Source: Pseudaquabacterium terrae (GTDB lineage: Bacteria; Pseudomonadota; Gammaproteobacteria; Burkholderiales; Burkholderiaceae_C). From it: 64,000 nt of DNA. Location of the stretch: positions 186,001 to 250,000 of the forward strand of contig NZ_JABRWJ010000009.1 in the NCBI RefSeq assembly GCF_013266755.1. The letters are read 5' to 3'. The number at the start of each line of letters is the position of its first letter. The first letter of the stretch is position 1. Positions 1-8,301 of the stretch are shown here, piece after piece. Both the position numbers and the translations under genes were made by a program. The notes beneath the pieces were generated by a model. The model saw only the letters and a program-made list of their open reading frames with translations, was not told where the DNA came from and searched no databases.

Positions 1-574
1 CCATGAAGGTCTCGGTCAGGTACGACAGATAAGGCGCAAAGGGCTGCTCCATGCGCCAGGTGATCTCGGTCGGCGAGACCACGGTGATGTCGCGCAACAG
101 CGAATGGCCGGTGGTGCGCCAGGCGCGGAACTTGGGGTTGACGATCAGTTCCAGGGTGAACTTCACGTCCTCCGCGGTGAAGGCGGTGCCGTCGTGCCAG
201 CGCACGTCGTTGCGCAGGCGCACACGCCACTTGAGCCCGTCCGCCGAGATCCCGCCGTTGGTCTGGCTCGGCACCTCGGCGGCCAGGTTCGGCACGATCA
301 CGCCCTTCGGGTCGATCCGGAACAAGGCGTCGAAGACCGAGAAGGCCACGCTGTCGTCCACCTCCAGGTGCGGCATCAGCGGGTTGAAGACGGTCGGTTC
401 CTGCGTCACGCCGACCACCACCCGACCCTTGGGCGCTGCAGGCCGGGTCTGGGCGTGGGCGGGCTGGCCCAGGAGGTTGGCCGCGAAGACGCCGGTGGCG
501 GCGCTGGCGGCCATCAGGCGCAGCGCGTCGCGGCGCGAGTGGTCCTCGATGAAGGTCTTCTGGTCCGTGGTCAT
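1..574 (-). CDS. ABC transporter substrate-binding protein, family 5 (partial)
   Basis: N-terminal 191 residues of a periplasmic dipeptide/oligopeptide-type binding protein; the rest lies beyond the left edge. A twin-arginine signal is visible near residues 13-25 (SRRDALRLMAASAA, then a hydrophobic stretch and an AHAQ cleavage-like site), so export is probably by Tat. The mature part has the usual family-5 opening: a strand reading VVVGVTQEPTVFNPL, then a later WHDGTAFTAEDVKFTL block typical of SBP_bac_5. The ATG at 574 is preceded by AGGAGA. It is the gene after the fused ABC ATPase in the same direction, so permease genes are expected just outside the window. The ligand is unknown; the neighbouring amino-acid enzymes suggest a peptide, amino-acid derivative or opine. 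Confidence 0.88.
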   Translation of the reverse strand, partial: MTTDQKTFIEDHSRRDALRLMAASAATGVFAANLLGQPAHAQTRPAAPKGRVVVGVTQEPTVFNPLMPHLEVDDSVAFSVFDALFRIDPKGVIVPNLAAEVPSQTNGGISADGLKWRVRLRNDVRWHDGTAFTAEDVKFTLELIVNPKFRAWRTTGHSLLRDITVVSPTEITWRMEQPFAPYLSYLTETFM

Positions 575-646
575 GGCTGTCTCCTGGCGTGTTGGGCTTG
601 GGGTGTCGGGTTTCGGATGTCGGGCTTCGGGCTTCGGGTGTGGCCG
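575..646. repeat. degenerate short repeats between ABC ATPase and binding-protein genes
   Basis: The spacer between the two transporter genes is built from imperfect repeats of a 7-9 base unit (variants of TCGGGCTTCGGG and TGTCGGGTTT), densest at about 600-640. It has no coding potential. It may be a polymorphic simple repeat or a structured mRNA spacer. Confidence 0.5.
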
Positions 647-2314
647 TCAGCTCTGGACCGCCACAGCCGGTCGAGCTTCGGCCTGCTCGCCCGGGATGGC
701 GGCGACCAGCTCGCGCGTGTAATCCGCACGGGGGTTGAAGAAGATCTGTGAAGGCGGGCCCTGTTCGACGATCCGGCCCTTGTGCATCACGGCGATCTCG
801 TCGCAGATCTGGCTGGCCACGCGCAGGTCGTGCGTGATGAAGACCATCGCCACGCCGGTCTCGCGCTGGATGCGGTCCAGCAGTTCCAGGATCTGCGCCT
901 GGATCGACACGTCCAGCGCCGAGACCGGCTCGTCGGCCACCAGCAGCTTCGGCTTGAACATCAGCGCCCGGGCGATGCCCACGCGCTGGCGCTGGCCGCC
1001 GGAAAACTCGTGCGGGTAGCGACCGTAGGCGCCGGCATCGAGGCCCACCATCGCGAGCAGCGCATGCGCCTCGTCGCGGGCCTGCGACGGCGCCATGCCG
1101 TGGGCGATGGGGCCGACGGTCATGATCGTGCCGATCGTCATGCGCGGGTTGAGCGAGGCGAAAGGGTCCTGGAAGATCATCTGGACCTTCGGCCGCAGGC
1201 TGCGGAAACTGCGTTCGCCGAGCGGCGCGATGTCCGTCCCCTCGAACAGGATGCGGCCGCCATCGGCGTCCATCAGCCTGATCAGCAGCCGCCCCAGCGA
1301 GGACTTGCCCGAGCCGCTCTCGCCTACCACACCAAGTGTGCGGCCAGGCGCGAGCTGGAACGAGATGCCCTGCACCGCCGGGACCACGCGCAGGGAGCGC
1401 AGCAGCGCGCTGCCGCTGCGGTAGGTCTTGACCAGGTTCTCGACCTTCAGCAGCGGCGCGGCACTGTCGCGCGCGGCGTTGGCACGGTCTTCGCTGCGGA
1501 GGCGGGGAACGGCCGCGATCAGGCGCCGGGTGTAGGGGTGCGTGGGCGTCTTCAGGACCTTCGCGGGGCTGCCCTGCTCGACGACGCGGCCCTTCTCCAT
1601 GACCACGACGCTGTCGGCGATCTCGGCGACGACACCGAAATCATGGGTGATGAACATGACGCTCATCCCCTTGCGGCGCTGGATGTCGCGGATGAGCTTC
1701 AGGATCTGCGCCTGGGTCGTCACGTCCAGCGCCGTGGTCGGCTCGTCGGCAATGAGGATCGAGGGCTCCAGCGCGAGGGCCATCGCGATCATCACCCGCT
1801 GCCGCTGGCCGCCGGAGAGCCGGAACGGGTACTGGTGGATCATCAGCCAGGGATCGGGCAGGCCGACCTCGGCCAGCAGTGCCAGCGCCCGTTCGCGGCG
1901 CGAGGCCCGGGTGCCGACACCATGGGCTGCCATCGCTTCTTCGATCTGCGCGCCCACGGTCATCAGCGGGTTCAGCGCCGAGAGCGGGTCCTGGAAGATC
2001 ATCGAGACGACCCGGCCGCGCAGGTCGCGCAGCTGCCCTGGCGGCAGGCCCAGGATGTTCGCTCCACCCAGACGGATCTCACCCGATGCGACGTGGATCG
2101 ACTTGGGCAGCAGCCCCATGATCGCGTTGGCCGTGACCGACTTGCCCGATCCCGATTCGCCCACGACGCAAAGGATTTCGCCGCGCGCCAGTTCGAAGGA
2201 GATGTCTTCGACGGCATGGGCCCGCTCCATGCCCTTGGGCAGGCTCACAGTCAATCCGCGCACGCTGAGCGCCGCCCGGTGGGCGACTGCCGCTTCGATG
2301 TTCACAACCGTCAC
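647..2314 (-). CDS. fused dipeptide-type ABC transporter ATP-binding protein
   Basis: A 555-residue protein with two complete ABC ATPase domains in tandem, as in GsiA/YejF-type proteins that merge DppD and DppF. Domain 1 has Walker A GESGSGKS at 52-59, signature LSGGQRQR at 166-173 and Walker B ILIADEP about 20 residues later. Domain 2 starts near 288 and repeats the set (GESGSGKSS near 331, FSGGQRQR, LLVADEP). Each half ends in the oligopeptide-type C-terminal segment (HPYTRRL in the first). It would power import through a family-5 permease. The start is a GTG at 2314 with AGGAAAAGG upstream. It lies 30 bases after the flavoenzyme gene and before the binding-protein gene, in one operon. Confidence 0.93.
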   Translation of the reverse strand: MTVVNIEAAVAHRAALSVRGLTVSLPKGMERAHAVEDISFELARGEILCVVGESGSGKSVTANAIMGLLPKSIHVASGEIRLGGANILGLPPGQLRDLRGRVVSMIFQDPLSALNPLMTVGAQIEEAMAAHGVGTRASRRERALALLAEVGLPDPWLMIHQYPFRLSGGQRQRVMIAMALALEPSILIADEPTTALDVTTQAQILKLIRDIQRRKGMSVMFITHDFGVVAEIADSVVVMEKGRVVEQGSPAKVLKTPTHPYTRRLIAAVPRLRSEDRANAARDSAAPLLKVENLVKTYRSGSALLRSLRVVPAVQGISFQLAPGRTLGVVGESGSGKSSLGRLLIRLMDADGGRILFEGTDIAPLGERSFRSLRPKVQMIFQDPFASLNPRMTIGTIMTVGPIAHGMAPSQARDEAHALLAMVGLDAGAYGRYPHEFSGGQRQRVGIARALMFKPKLLVADEPVSALDVSIQAQILELLDRIQRETGVAMVFITHDLRVASQICDEIAVMHKGRIVEQGPPSQIFFNPRADYTRELVAAIPGEQAEARPAVAVQS

Positions 2315-2344
2315 GATCCTTTTCCTTTCAGGTCGAACTGAAGC

Positions 2345-3670
2345 TTAGAACTCCGCCACCTTGCCCCAGGCCGACTCGTTGAAGCGGCCGGGGTTGAAGG
2401 GCTTGGGATCGACGATGGGATTCGCACCCGTCACCAGGTCGGCCACCAGGTGCCCCGCGCCGGGACCGATGCCGAAGCCGTGGCCGGAGAAACCGGCGGC
2501 CAGGATGAAGCCCGGCACCTCCGGCACTTCGCCGATCGCCGGCACGCCGTCGTAGGTGCAGTCGACATAGCCCGCCCAGGCGTTGAGGACGCGTGTGTCG
2601 CGCAGCACGGGCAGCAGCTGGATCGCCCGCTCGTGGGTCTTGCGGATCGTCGCTGCATCGGGCTGCGGATCGAGGATGCGCATGCGCTCCATCGGCGTCT
2701 GCTCGTCGAGGCGCCACTTCTTCAGCGATTCGTGCCCGCTGCGCAGTCCCTGCAGCCCGCCCGGTGACACGTTGCGCCAGCGCTTGGCGAACATCGGCAC
2801 GAACTTGGTGGCATAGCGCACCAGCTGCGGCGTCGGATCGACCCGCCCGCGTCCGCTGATGGCCAGGGTGTAGCTGCCGTCGCTGCGCCGGCTCACGGCG
2901 ACCCGGGACGTGGCCAAGGCCGCGGGCAGGTTGTCCGCCGCCGATGCCACGCGCATGATGGACTGCCGCAAGGTGGCCAGCGGGAAGCTGATGCCGAGCT
3001 GCCGGCAGAACGACGAGGCCCAGGCGCCACCCGCCAGCACGGCGGTGCGCGTCTTGATCGTGCCCGCTTCGGTCACGACACCGCTCACGCGGCCCCCTTC
3101 GAGTTCGAGGCCGCGTGCCGCGCAGTTCTGCAGCACCGTGCCACCCAGCTTCATCAGCGCACTGGCGACGGCCGGCACGGCCTTGGAGGGATCGGCCGTC
3201 CCGTCGGTGGGCGAGAACACGCCGCCCTTCCACGCGCGGCCCGTCGCCCTGCCTCGCTCGCCCGCTTCGCGGCTGCTCAGCACATGCGACGTGACGCCGA
3301 CGGTCTTCGCGAAGTCGCGCCACTTCTCCCATTGCGCGATCTGGGCTTCGTCGTCGGTGAGGTACAGCAGGCCGCAGCGGTTGAAGCCGGTGTCCTCGCC
3401 GGTGTCCGCGGCGAACTGCTCCCACAGTGCGAGCGCCTTGGTGGCCATCGTCAGTTCCCGGCCGTCGCGGTTCTGCTGGCGGCACCAGCCCCAGTTGCGG
3501 CTGGACTGCTCGGCGGCGATGCGGCCCTTCTCGACGACCGTCACCGACAGGCCGCGCCGAGCCAGGAAATAGGCCGTGAACACGCCGATGATGCCGCCGC
3601 CGATGACGACGACGTCGGATCGCGCCGGTGGGCTGGCCGCGGTCTCGATGGTGCGCAGGGGTTGGTTCAT
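2345..3670 (-). CDS. FAD-dependent oxidoreductase, DAO/DadA family
   Basis: A 441-residue flavoprotein of the D-amino-acid oxidase fold. The N-terminal dinucleotide motif is VVVIGGGIIG, followed by an acidic end of strand 2 (VTVVEKG); the C-terminus has the family's GYVDCTYDGVPAIGEV and GFSGHGFGIGPGAG blocks that close the FAD site. Such enzymes oxidise the C-N bond of amino acids or secondary amines (D-amino-acid dehydrogenase, glycine/sarcosine oxidase, opine oxidase); the substrate cannot be read from sequence. I chose the ATG at 3670, 20 bases after the aldehyde dehydrogenase stop; the frame is open to 3712, which would overlap that gene. It is in an operon with an aldehyde dehydrogenase and an ornithine-cyclodeaminase-like enzyme, which fits stepwise oxidation of an amino compound. 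Confidence 0.88.
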   Translation of the reverse strand: MNQPLRTIETAASPPARSDVVVIGGGIIGVFTAYFLARRGLSVTVVEKGRIAAEQSSRNWGWCRQQNRDGRELTMATKALALWEQFAADTGEDTGFNRCGLLYLTDDEAQIAQWEKWRDFAKTVGVTSHVLSSREAGERGRATGRAWKGGVFSPTDGTADPSKAVPAVASALMKLGGTVLQNCAARGLELEGGRVSGVVTEAGTIKTRTAVLAGGAWASSFCRQLGISFPLATLRQSIMRVASAADNLPAALATSRVAVSRRSDGSYTLAISGRGRVDPTPQLVRYATKFVPMFAKRWRNVSPGGLQGLRSGHESLKKWRLDEQTPMERMRILDPQPDAATIRKTHERAIQLLPVLRDTRVLNAWAGYVDCTYDGVPAIGEVPEVPGFILAAGFSGHGFGIGPGAGHLVADLVTGANPIVDPKPFNPGRFNESAWGKVAEF

Positions 3671-3690
3671 GAATCGTTCTCGCAAGGAAT

Positions 3691-5187
3691 TCAGGCCCGG
3701 GCGCTCTGCCAACCCAGGATGGCCTTGGTTTCCAGGTACTCCTGGAAGCCCTCCAGGCCGTACTCGCGTCCGTTACCGGAGCGCTTGTAACCTCCAAAAG
3801 GCGCGTGCGGACTCCAGGCCGGGTTGTTGACGTGCACTTGGCCCGAACGGATGCGCAGGGCCACGGCACGTGCTGCCGCCAGGTCCTGTCCCTGGACATG
3901 GGCCCCCAGGCCGTAGACGGTGCCGTTGGCGATCTCGACGGCCTGGTCCACGCTGTCGTAGGCGATGAGGACGAGCACCGGGCCGAAGATCTCCTCCTGC
4001 GCGATGCGCATCTGCGGATGCACTTCCGAAAAGATGGTGGGCCGCGCATAGAAACCGCGCGCCAGGCCGGGTGGCCGGCCCAGGCCACCGCACAGCAGCT
4101 TCGCGCCCTCGGCCATGCCGACGCCGATCATGTCCTGCACGCGGTTGAACTGCGCGCGGTTGGCCACCGGGCCGTGCGTGGTCTGCGGCGAACGCGGATC
4201 GCCGACGACCATCGCGGACACCGCCTCGCATGCCAGGCGCTCGACCTCCGCCAGGCGCTCGCGCGGCACCAGCATGCGGGTGGGCGCGCTGCAGGACTGG
4301 CCGACGTTGCGCATGCCCGCGGCCACCGCGGCCGGGATGGCACGTGCGAAGTCGGCATCGGCCAGGATCAGGTTGGGCGACTTGCCGCCGAGCTCCTGCG
4401 CCACGCGCTTGACCGTGGGCGCCGCGGCCTGGGCCACCAGCACACCGGCGCGGGTGGAGCCGGTGATCGAGATCATGTCCACGTCGGGGTGGCTGGACAG
4501 TGCGGCACCCACTTCCGCCCCCTCGCCATTGACGAGATTGAAGACGCCGGCGGGGATTCCGGCGTCATGCATCACCTGCGCGAAGAGCAATGCGCTCAGC
4601 GGCGACAGCTCGCTGGGCTTCAGCACCACCGTGCAGCCCGCGGCCAGCGCGGGGCCGACCTTGGCGGTGATCTGGTAGAGCGGCCAGTTCCAGGGCGTGA
4701 TCAGCCCGCACACGCCGATCGGCTCGCGCACGATGGCCATGCCGTCGCGCTCGGTGACGAAGGGATAGCTGGCCACGATGTCGCGCGCCACGCGGATGTG
4801 CTCGGCCGCGATGGGCACCTGCGCGGCACGCGCCGTCGCGATGGCGGCGCCCATCTCCAGCGAGATGGCCTGGGCGAAGAGTTCCGTGCGTTCGAGGATC
4901 AACGCATGCACACGCGTGAGCAGCTCTGCCCTGCTCCGCGGGGAACTCACCGACCACGTCACGAATGCGCGCCGGGCCGCTGCCACGGCCCTCTCGACGT
5001 CCCTTGCGCTGCCCAGCGCGATTTGCGCGACCGGCTCTTCGGTGGACGGATCGATGACACTGGCGCGGCCCTGGCCTTGGGGCAGCACCCATTCGCCATC
5101 GATGAAGAGGCGATCCAGGTGCCCGCTGTTGGAGACGTGCGCGACGATGGATGAAGTCATGGCAATCGGTTCTTCGTTCACGCTCAC
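3691..5187 (-). CDS. NAD(P)-dependent aldehyde dehydrogenase
   Basis: A 498-residue member of the aldehyde dehydrogenase superfamily. It has the oxyanion/NAD motif TPWNWPL (164-170), general base Glu265 in ELGGKSP, catalytic Cys299 in GQSCSA and the late EEIFGPV block. It oxidises an aldehyde to the acid, here probably one made by the neighbouring flavoenzyme. The start is probably the GTG at 5187, which forms a GTGA overlap with the stop of the upstream gene; an ATG at 5160 is the alternative and would remove nine residues. The substrate cannot be assigned. Confidence 0.92.
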   Translation of the reverse strand: MSVNEEPIAMTSSIVAHVSNSGHLDRLFIDGEWVLPQGQGRASVIDPSTEEPVAQIALGSARDVERAVAAARRAFVTWSVSSPRSRAELLTRVHALILERTELFAQAISLEMGAAIATARAAQVPIAAEHIRVARDIVASYPFVTERDGMAIVREPIGVCGLITPWNWPLYQITAKVGPALAAGCTVVLKPSELSPLSALLFAQVMHDAGIPAGVFNLVNGEGAEVGAALSSHPDVDMISITGSTRAGVLVAQAAAPTVKRVAQELGGKSPNLILADADFARAIPAAVAAGMRNVGQSCSAPTRMLVPRERLAEVERLACEAVSAMVVGDPRSPQTTHGPVANRAQFNRVQDMIGVGMAEGAKLLCGGLGRPPGLARGFYARPTIFSEVHPQMRIAQEEIFGPVLVLIAYDSVDQAVEIANGTVYGLGAHVQGQDLAAARAVALRIRSGQVHVNNPAWSPHAPFGGYKRSGNGREYGLEGFQEYLETKAILGWQSARA

Positions 5188-6155
5188 CAGGCCCAGCCGA
5201 TCCGCGTGCCCACAGCCTCGGCACAGGCCCGCTCGTGGATGAACCGGGCCACGGTCAGGTCCTGCAGGGCCAGCCCGGTCATGTCGAACACCGTGATCTC
5301 GCCGGCCGCGCGCTCGAACGGCCGCTCGCCCAGCAGCAGCGTTCCCAGCTCGACGCAGGGCGTCTCACGCGCCCATTGAAGTTCGCCCAGCTGCAGCGCC
5401 TGCTCGCGGTCGTCCACCACCAGCCGCGCCCGCTGCAGCACGCCGTCGGGCAACTCGCGTTTGCCGGCGGTGTCGGCGCCCACGCAGTTCAGGTGCGTCC
5501 CGGGCCGCAGCGCGCCGGCGTCGAACAGCGGACCGGCGCCCGGGGTGGCGGTGATGACGACGTCGCTGCGGGACACGGCCTCGTCCGCATCACGTGCGCA
5601 TCGGATGTCGCATTGGTCCGCGAACAGGGATTCGAAACCCTCGTCCGCACGGCGGTCCACCGACACGTATTCCACGCAGGCCAGCCTGGGCAGCGTGCGC
5701 AAGGCAAAGCGCAACTGCGAGCGCGCTTGCACGCCGGTGCCGAAAACCGTGAGGCGCGTGCTGTCCTGCCGGGCGAGCAACTGCAGCCCCAGGCCGCCGG
5801 CGGCGCCGGTGCGCACCGTGGTGATGGCATTGCCGTCGATCACGCACTGCGGCCGCCCGGTCGCCGGGTCGAACAGCAGGATGGTGGCCTGGTGCGGCTC
5901 ACCGCCGATCTCGCGGTTGGCCGGCCAGAAGCCCGCGGCCTTGAAGCCCAGCAGGCCTTGCGCGGGCACGTCGCCGGACTTGATGCCGAAGACGCCGCCG
6001 GTGGCCAGCTTCTCGCGCACGACCGGAAAGACGCGGCCTTCACGCCGCCCGTGGAGCACGAACGCTTCGCGCACGGCCTGCGTGACCTCGTCGGGCGTGA
6101 GCAGTTGCTCCACCGCGTCCTTGTCCAGCAGCAGCAGGGTCGCGTCAGCGCGCAT
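5184..6155 (-). CDS. ornithine cyclodeaminase / mu-crystallin family protein
   Basis: A 323-residue protein of the OCD/mu-crystallin family. The NAD-binding core is visible as VFGTGVQARSQL, followed by the ITATPGAGPLF segment. The family includes ornithine cyclodeaminase (ornithine to proline plus ammonia), alanine dehydrogenase and ketimine or Delta1-pyrroline-2-carboxylate reductases, so the exact reaction is open. Its setting beside a DAO-family oxidase, a dipeptide-type ABC system and a divergent OccR/NocR-like LysR gene resembles opine catabolic operons, but this is inference. It overlaps the next gene by a GTGA junction. Confidence 0.88.
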   Translation of the reverse strand: MRADATLLLLDKDAVEQLLTPDEVTQAVREAFVLHGRREGRVFPVVREKLATGGVFGIKSGDVPAQGLLGFKAAGFWPANREIGGEPHQATILLFDPATGRPQCVIDGNAITTVRTGAAGGLGLQLLARQDSTRLTVFGTGVQARSQLRFALRTLPRLACVEYVSVDRRADEGFESLFADQCDIRCARDADEAVSRSDVVITATPGAGPLFDAGALRPGTHLNCVGADTAGKRELPDGVLQRARLVVDDREQALQLGELQWARETPCVELGTLLLGERPFERAAGEITVFDMTGLALQDLTVARFIHERACAEAVGTRIGWAW

Positions 6156-6203
6156 TGGTGGTGGCCTTCAGGTTGAACACAGTGAGTGCCTCGTGGACGG
6201 CGA

Positions 6204-7082
6204 TCAGTTGAAGGACTGGTTGGCCAGCGCGAACATGCGCGCGGGCCCGGTGGCCGGCGTCTGCGGGCCCAGGACCATGGTGGTGGCCTCGCCCACCTGC
6301 GCCAGCCCGATGCTCTCCAGCCACGGTCCGAGGTGGGTGCTGGCAGCCGTGTCGATGCGAACGAAGGTGGACCCCAATGGCGCGAGTGCGGCCTCGATCA
6401 GGGCGCGCGCATCGTCCAGGTTCTCCGCCACCACCGGCCCGATGACGTGCCCGCGGCCGAACAGGCGGCAGAAGGCGTAGCCGCGGGGCGCGCCGCCGCG
6501 CTGCAGCACATGGCCCTTCGCGATCTGCGCCAGCTTGCGCAAGGTCTGTGGCCTCGTCCACCCCGTGGCCTCGCGGTCGAGCCCGGCCACCGCCTCGGCA
6601 TCCGACGGCGTCATGGTCCGGACCAGGCTGGACGGGGGCGCTTGATGCTGCTGCGTCGGCACGCCCTGGTGCTGCTGGATCGTGCCGACCGTGACGAAGC
6701 CGCGCCGTTCATAAAGCGCAAAGCCCTCGTCCGTCGAGTTCAAGGTGATGGTGCGCGACTGGGCCGCCGCGAGCAGCGCATCCATCAGCAAGGCACCGTG
6801 GCCACGGCCTTGCGCAGCCTTGGCGACGATGATCATCCCGGCCGAGGCATGGGTCTGGCCATAGGGCCACCACATCGCGGTGCCGATCACGTTGCCGCCG
6901 CTTTCCAGTGCAAAACCCTCACCGAGGTCGAGCGCGACCTCCCAGTCTTCCAGGCGATAGGGCCAGCCCATCTCCTGCGACAGCTCGAGTCCGCCCGGCA
7001 GGTGCGCCCGCGTGAAGGGCACGAGCTTGACCTCGCCGCGCTGCACACGGTTCTCCACCATCGCGTTGGCGGTGCCGCTCAC
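6204..7082 (-). CDS. GNAT family N-acetyltransferase (tandem domains)
   Basis: A 292-residue protein with two GNAT-like halves. The first half holds the acetyl-CoA loop AAQGRGHGALLMDALL (about residues 89-104); a second, weaker GNAT fold covers about 140-290. It should acetylate a small amine, possibly the operon substrate or an inhibitory intermediate. The start is a GTG at 7082, supported by a good GGAGG eight bases upstream; an ATG seven codons later lacks such a site. It is the promoter-proximal gene of the operon that runs to the left edge. Confidence 0.85.
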   Translation of the reverse strand: MSGTANAMVENRVQRGEVKLVPFTRAHLPGGLELSQEMGWPYRLEDWEVALDLGEGFALESGGNVIGTAMWWPYGQTHASAGMIIVAKAAQGRGHGALLMDALLAAAQSRTITLNSTDEGFALYERRGFVTVGTIQQHQGVPTQQHQAPPSSLVRTMTPSDAEAVAGLDREATGWTRPQTLRKLAQIAKGHVLQRGGAPRGYAFCRLFGRGHVIGPVVAENLDDARALIEAALAPLGSTFVRIDTAASTHLGPWLESIGLAQVGEATTMVLGPQTPATGPARMFALANQSFN

Positions 7083-7180
7083 TTCCAGCCTCCGCTCATC
7101 ACTTGCAGCGAAGTGGTGCCGGATGCAGCGCGCCGTTCAGAGGTCTTGGTGTCCATCGTTGCGGTCATGCCGACCTCCAG

Positions 7181-7201
7181 GGTTACCGAAGTATCAGAAC
7201 C
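7181..7201. promoter_or_regulatory. candidate LysR operator (GGTT-N13-AACC)
   Basis: Between the divergent GNAT and LysR genes lies an interrupted palindrome, GGTT (7181-7184) and AACC (7198-7201), which contains the T-N11-A core expected of LysR boxes. It is 51 bases upstream of the LysR ATG and about 100 bases upstream of the operon start. Confidence 0.45.
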
Positions 7202-7252
7202 GCCCTTCATGCGGTCAAATAGAAGTTTCGGGCCACTGCATGCGTCTTTGAT

Positions 7253-8170
7253 ATGAACTTCCGCCAGATCGAGTGCTTCCGCGCCGTGATGCACACGGGA
7301 TCCATGACGCTTGCCGCGGCGCAGCTGCACACCTCGCAGCCGAACGTGAGCCGCGCCATCGCGCTGCTGCAGCGCGAGACCCACATGAAGCTGTTCGAAC
7401 GCGTGGGCCTGCGTGTCGTCCCCACGCCGGAGGCACACGCGCTGCTGAAGGAAGTCGACCGCGTCTACGTCGGCCTCGAGTCCATCGGCGCCGCCGCGGA
7501 GCGCATCCGCACCATGGGCGTCGAGGGATTGCGTATCGCCGTCAACCCGTCGCACGGGATCAGTCCCGTCCCGCAGGTGTTGCAAGTGTTCCGCGGAATG
7601 CGCCCCAAAGTACCCGTCGTGGTGCACACCGCGGACTCCGCAACGATCTGCAAATGGGTGTCGTCGCGCTACTGCGACCTCGGCCTGGCTGCCTATGTCG
7701 CACTGCCGCAGGAAGTCAGCAGCGAACTGGTGATTTCCGAACGCGCCGTGTGCATCGTGCCGCGTGACCACCGGCTCGCGCGCAAGCGGAAGGTCGTGCC
7801 TGCGGATCTCGCGGGTGAGTCGTTCATTTCGGCATCTCCGCCGGACGTCGCGCGCGCGGCGATCGACCGCGTCTTCGTGCCTGAAGTGCGGCGACTGGAG
7901 ATCGAGACTTCGCTGGCCACCACCATGTGCGCCATGGTGGCGCGAGGCCTCGGGGTCAGCGTGGTGAGCGGGTCCGTGATCCGGGAACTGCAGCTCGCCA
8001 GCGTGCACGCGATCGCCTTCGAACCGGCGATCCAGTTCGACTGCTACGTGATTCGTCCGCGCCAGCAGCCGGAACAGGCGGTGGTCGGCGACTTCCTCCA
8101 GGCGGTGCGCATCGTGGCGCGCGAGAACGAGAACGCAGCGAAGAAGCGAATCAACCGATCGCCTGCGTGA
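7253..8170 (+). CDS. LysR family transcriptional regulator (OccR/NocR-like)
   Basis: A 305-residue regulator with the N-terminal winged helix-turn-helix at residues 1-60 (FRQIECFRAVMHTGSMTLAA, then TSQPNVSRAI) and a periplasmic-binding-type effector domain from about 90. The opening MNFRQIE..FRAVM..GSMT resembles OccR/NocR/LysR-type opine and amino-acid regulators. It is divergent from the transport/oxidase operon, with a candidate T-N11-A box between them, so it probably activates that operon when it binds the imported compound or a breakdown product. Confidence 0.92.
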   Translation: MNFRQIECFRAVMHTGSMTLAAAQLHTSQPNVSRAIALLQRETHMKLFERVGLRVVPTPEAHALLKEVDRVYVGLESIGAAAERIRTMGVEGLRIAVNPSHGISPVPQVLQVFRGMRPKVPVVVHTADSATICKWVSSRYCDLGLAAYVALPQEVSSELVISERAVCIVPRDHRLARKRKVVPADLAGESFISASPPDVARAAIDRVFVPEVRRLEIETSLATTMCAMVARGLGVSVVSGSVIRELQLASVHAIAFEPAIQFDCYVIRPRQQPEQAVVGDFLQAVRIVARENENAAKKRINRSPA

Positions 8171-8177
8171 ACCCACC

Positions 8178-8300
8178 CGGAAGCTGGACATCACGCCCCG
8201 CGCCGTCCCGCAGCGCTTGCGTGAGCTCGAGGCGCGCATCGGCATTCGGCTGATCGATCGCTCAGGCCGCGGGATCACCCTGACGGACGAGGGGGAGCCG
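8178..8300 (+). pseudogene. fragment of a LysR family gene
   Basis: About 41 codons encode a piece of a LysR helix-turn-helix (RKLDITPRAVPQRLRELEAR, then IGIRLIDRSGRGITLTDEG). Over 39 residues it matches 32 of those in the intact LysR protein at 9587-10504 (its residues 24-62). No start codon region, recognition-helix upstream part or effector domain is present. Homology stops at about 8300, exactly where the aldolase gene on the other strand ends. It is a remnant of a paralogous regulator that once flanked the aldolase gene on this side. Confidence 0.85.
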
Positions 8301-8301
8301 T

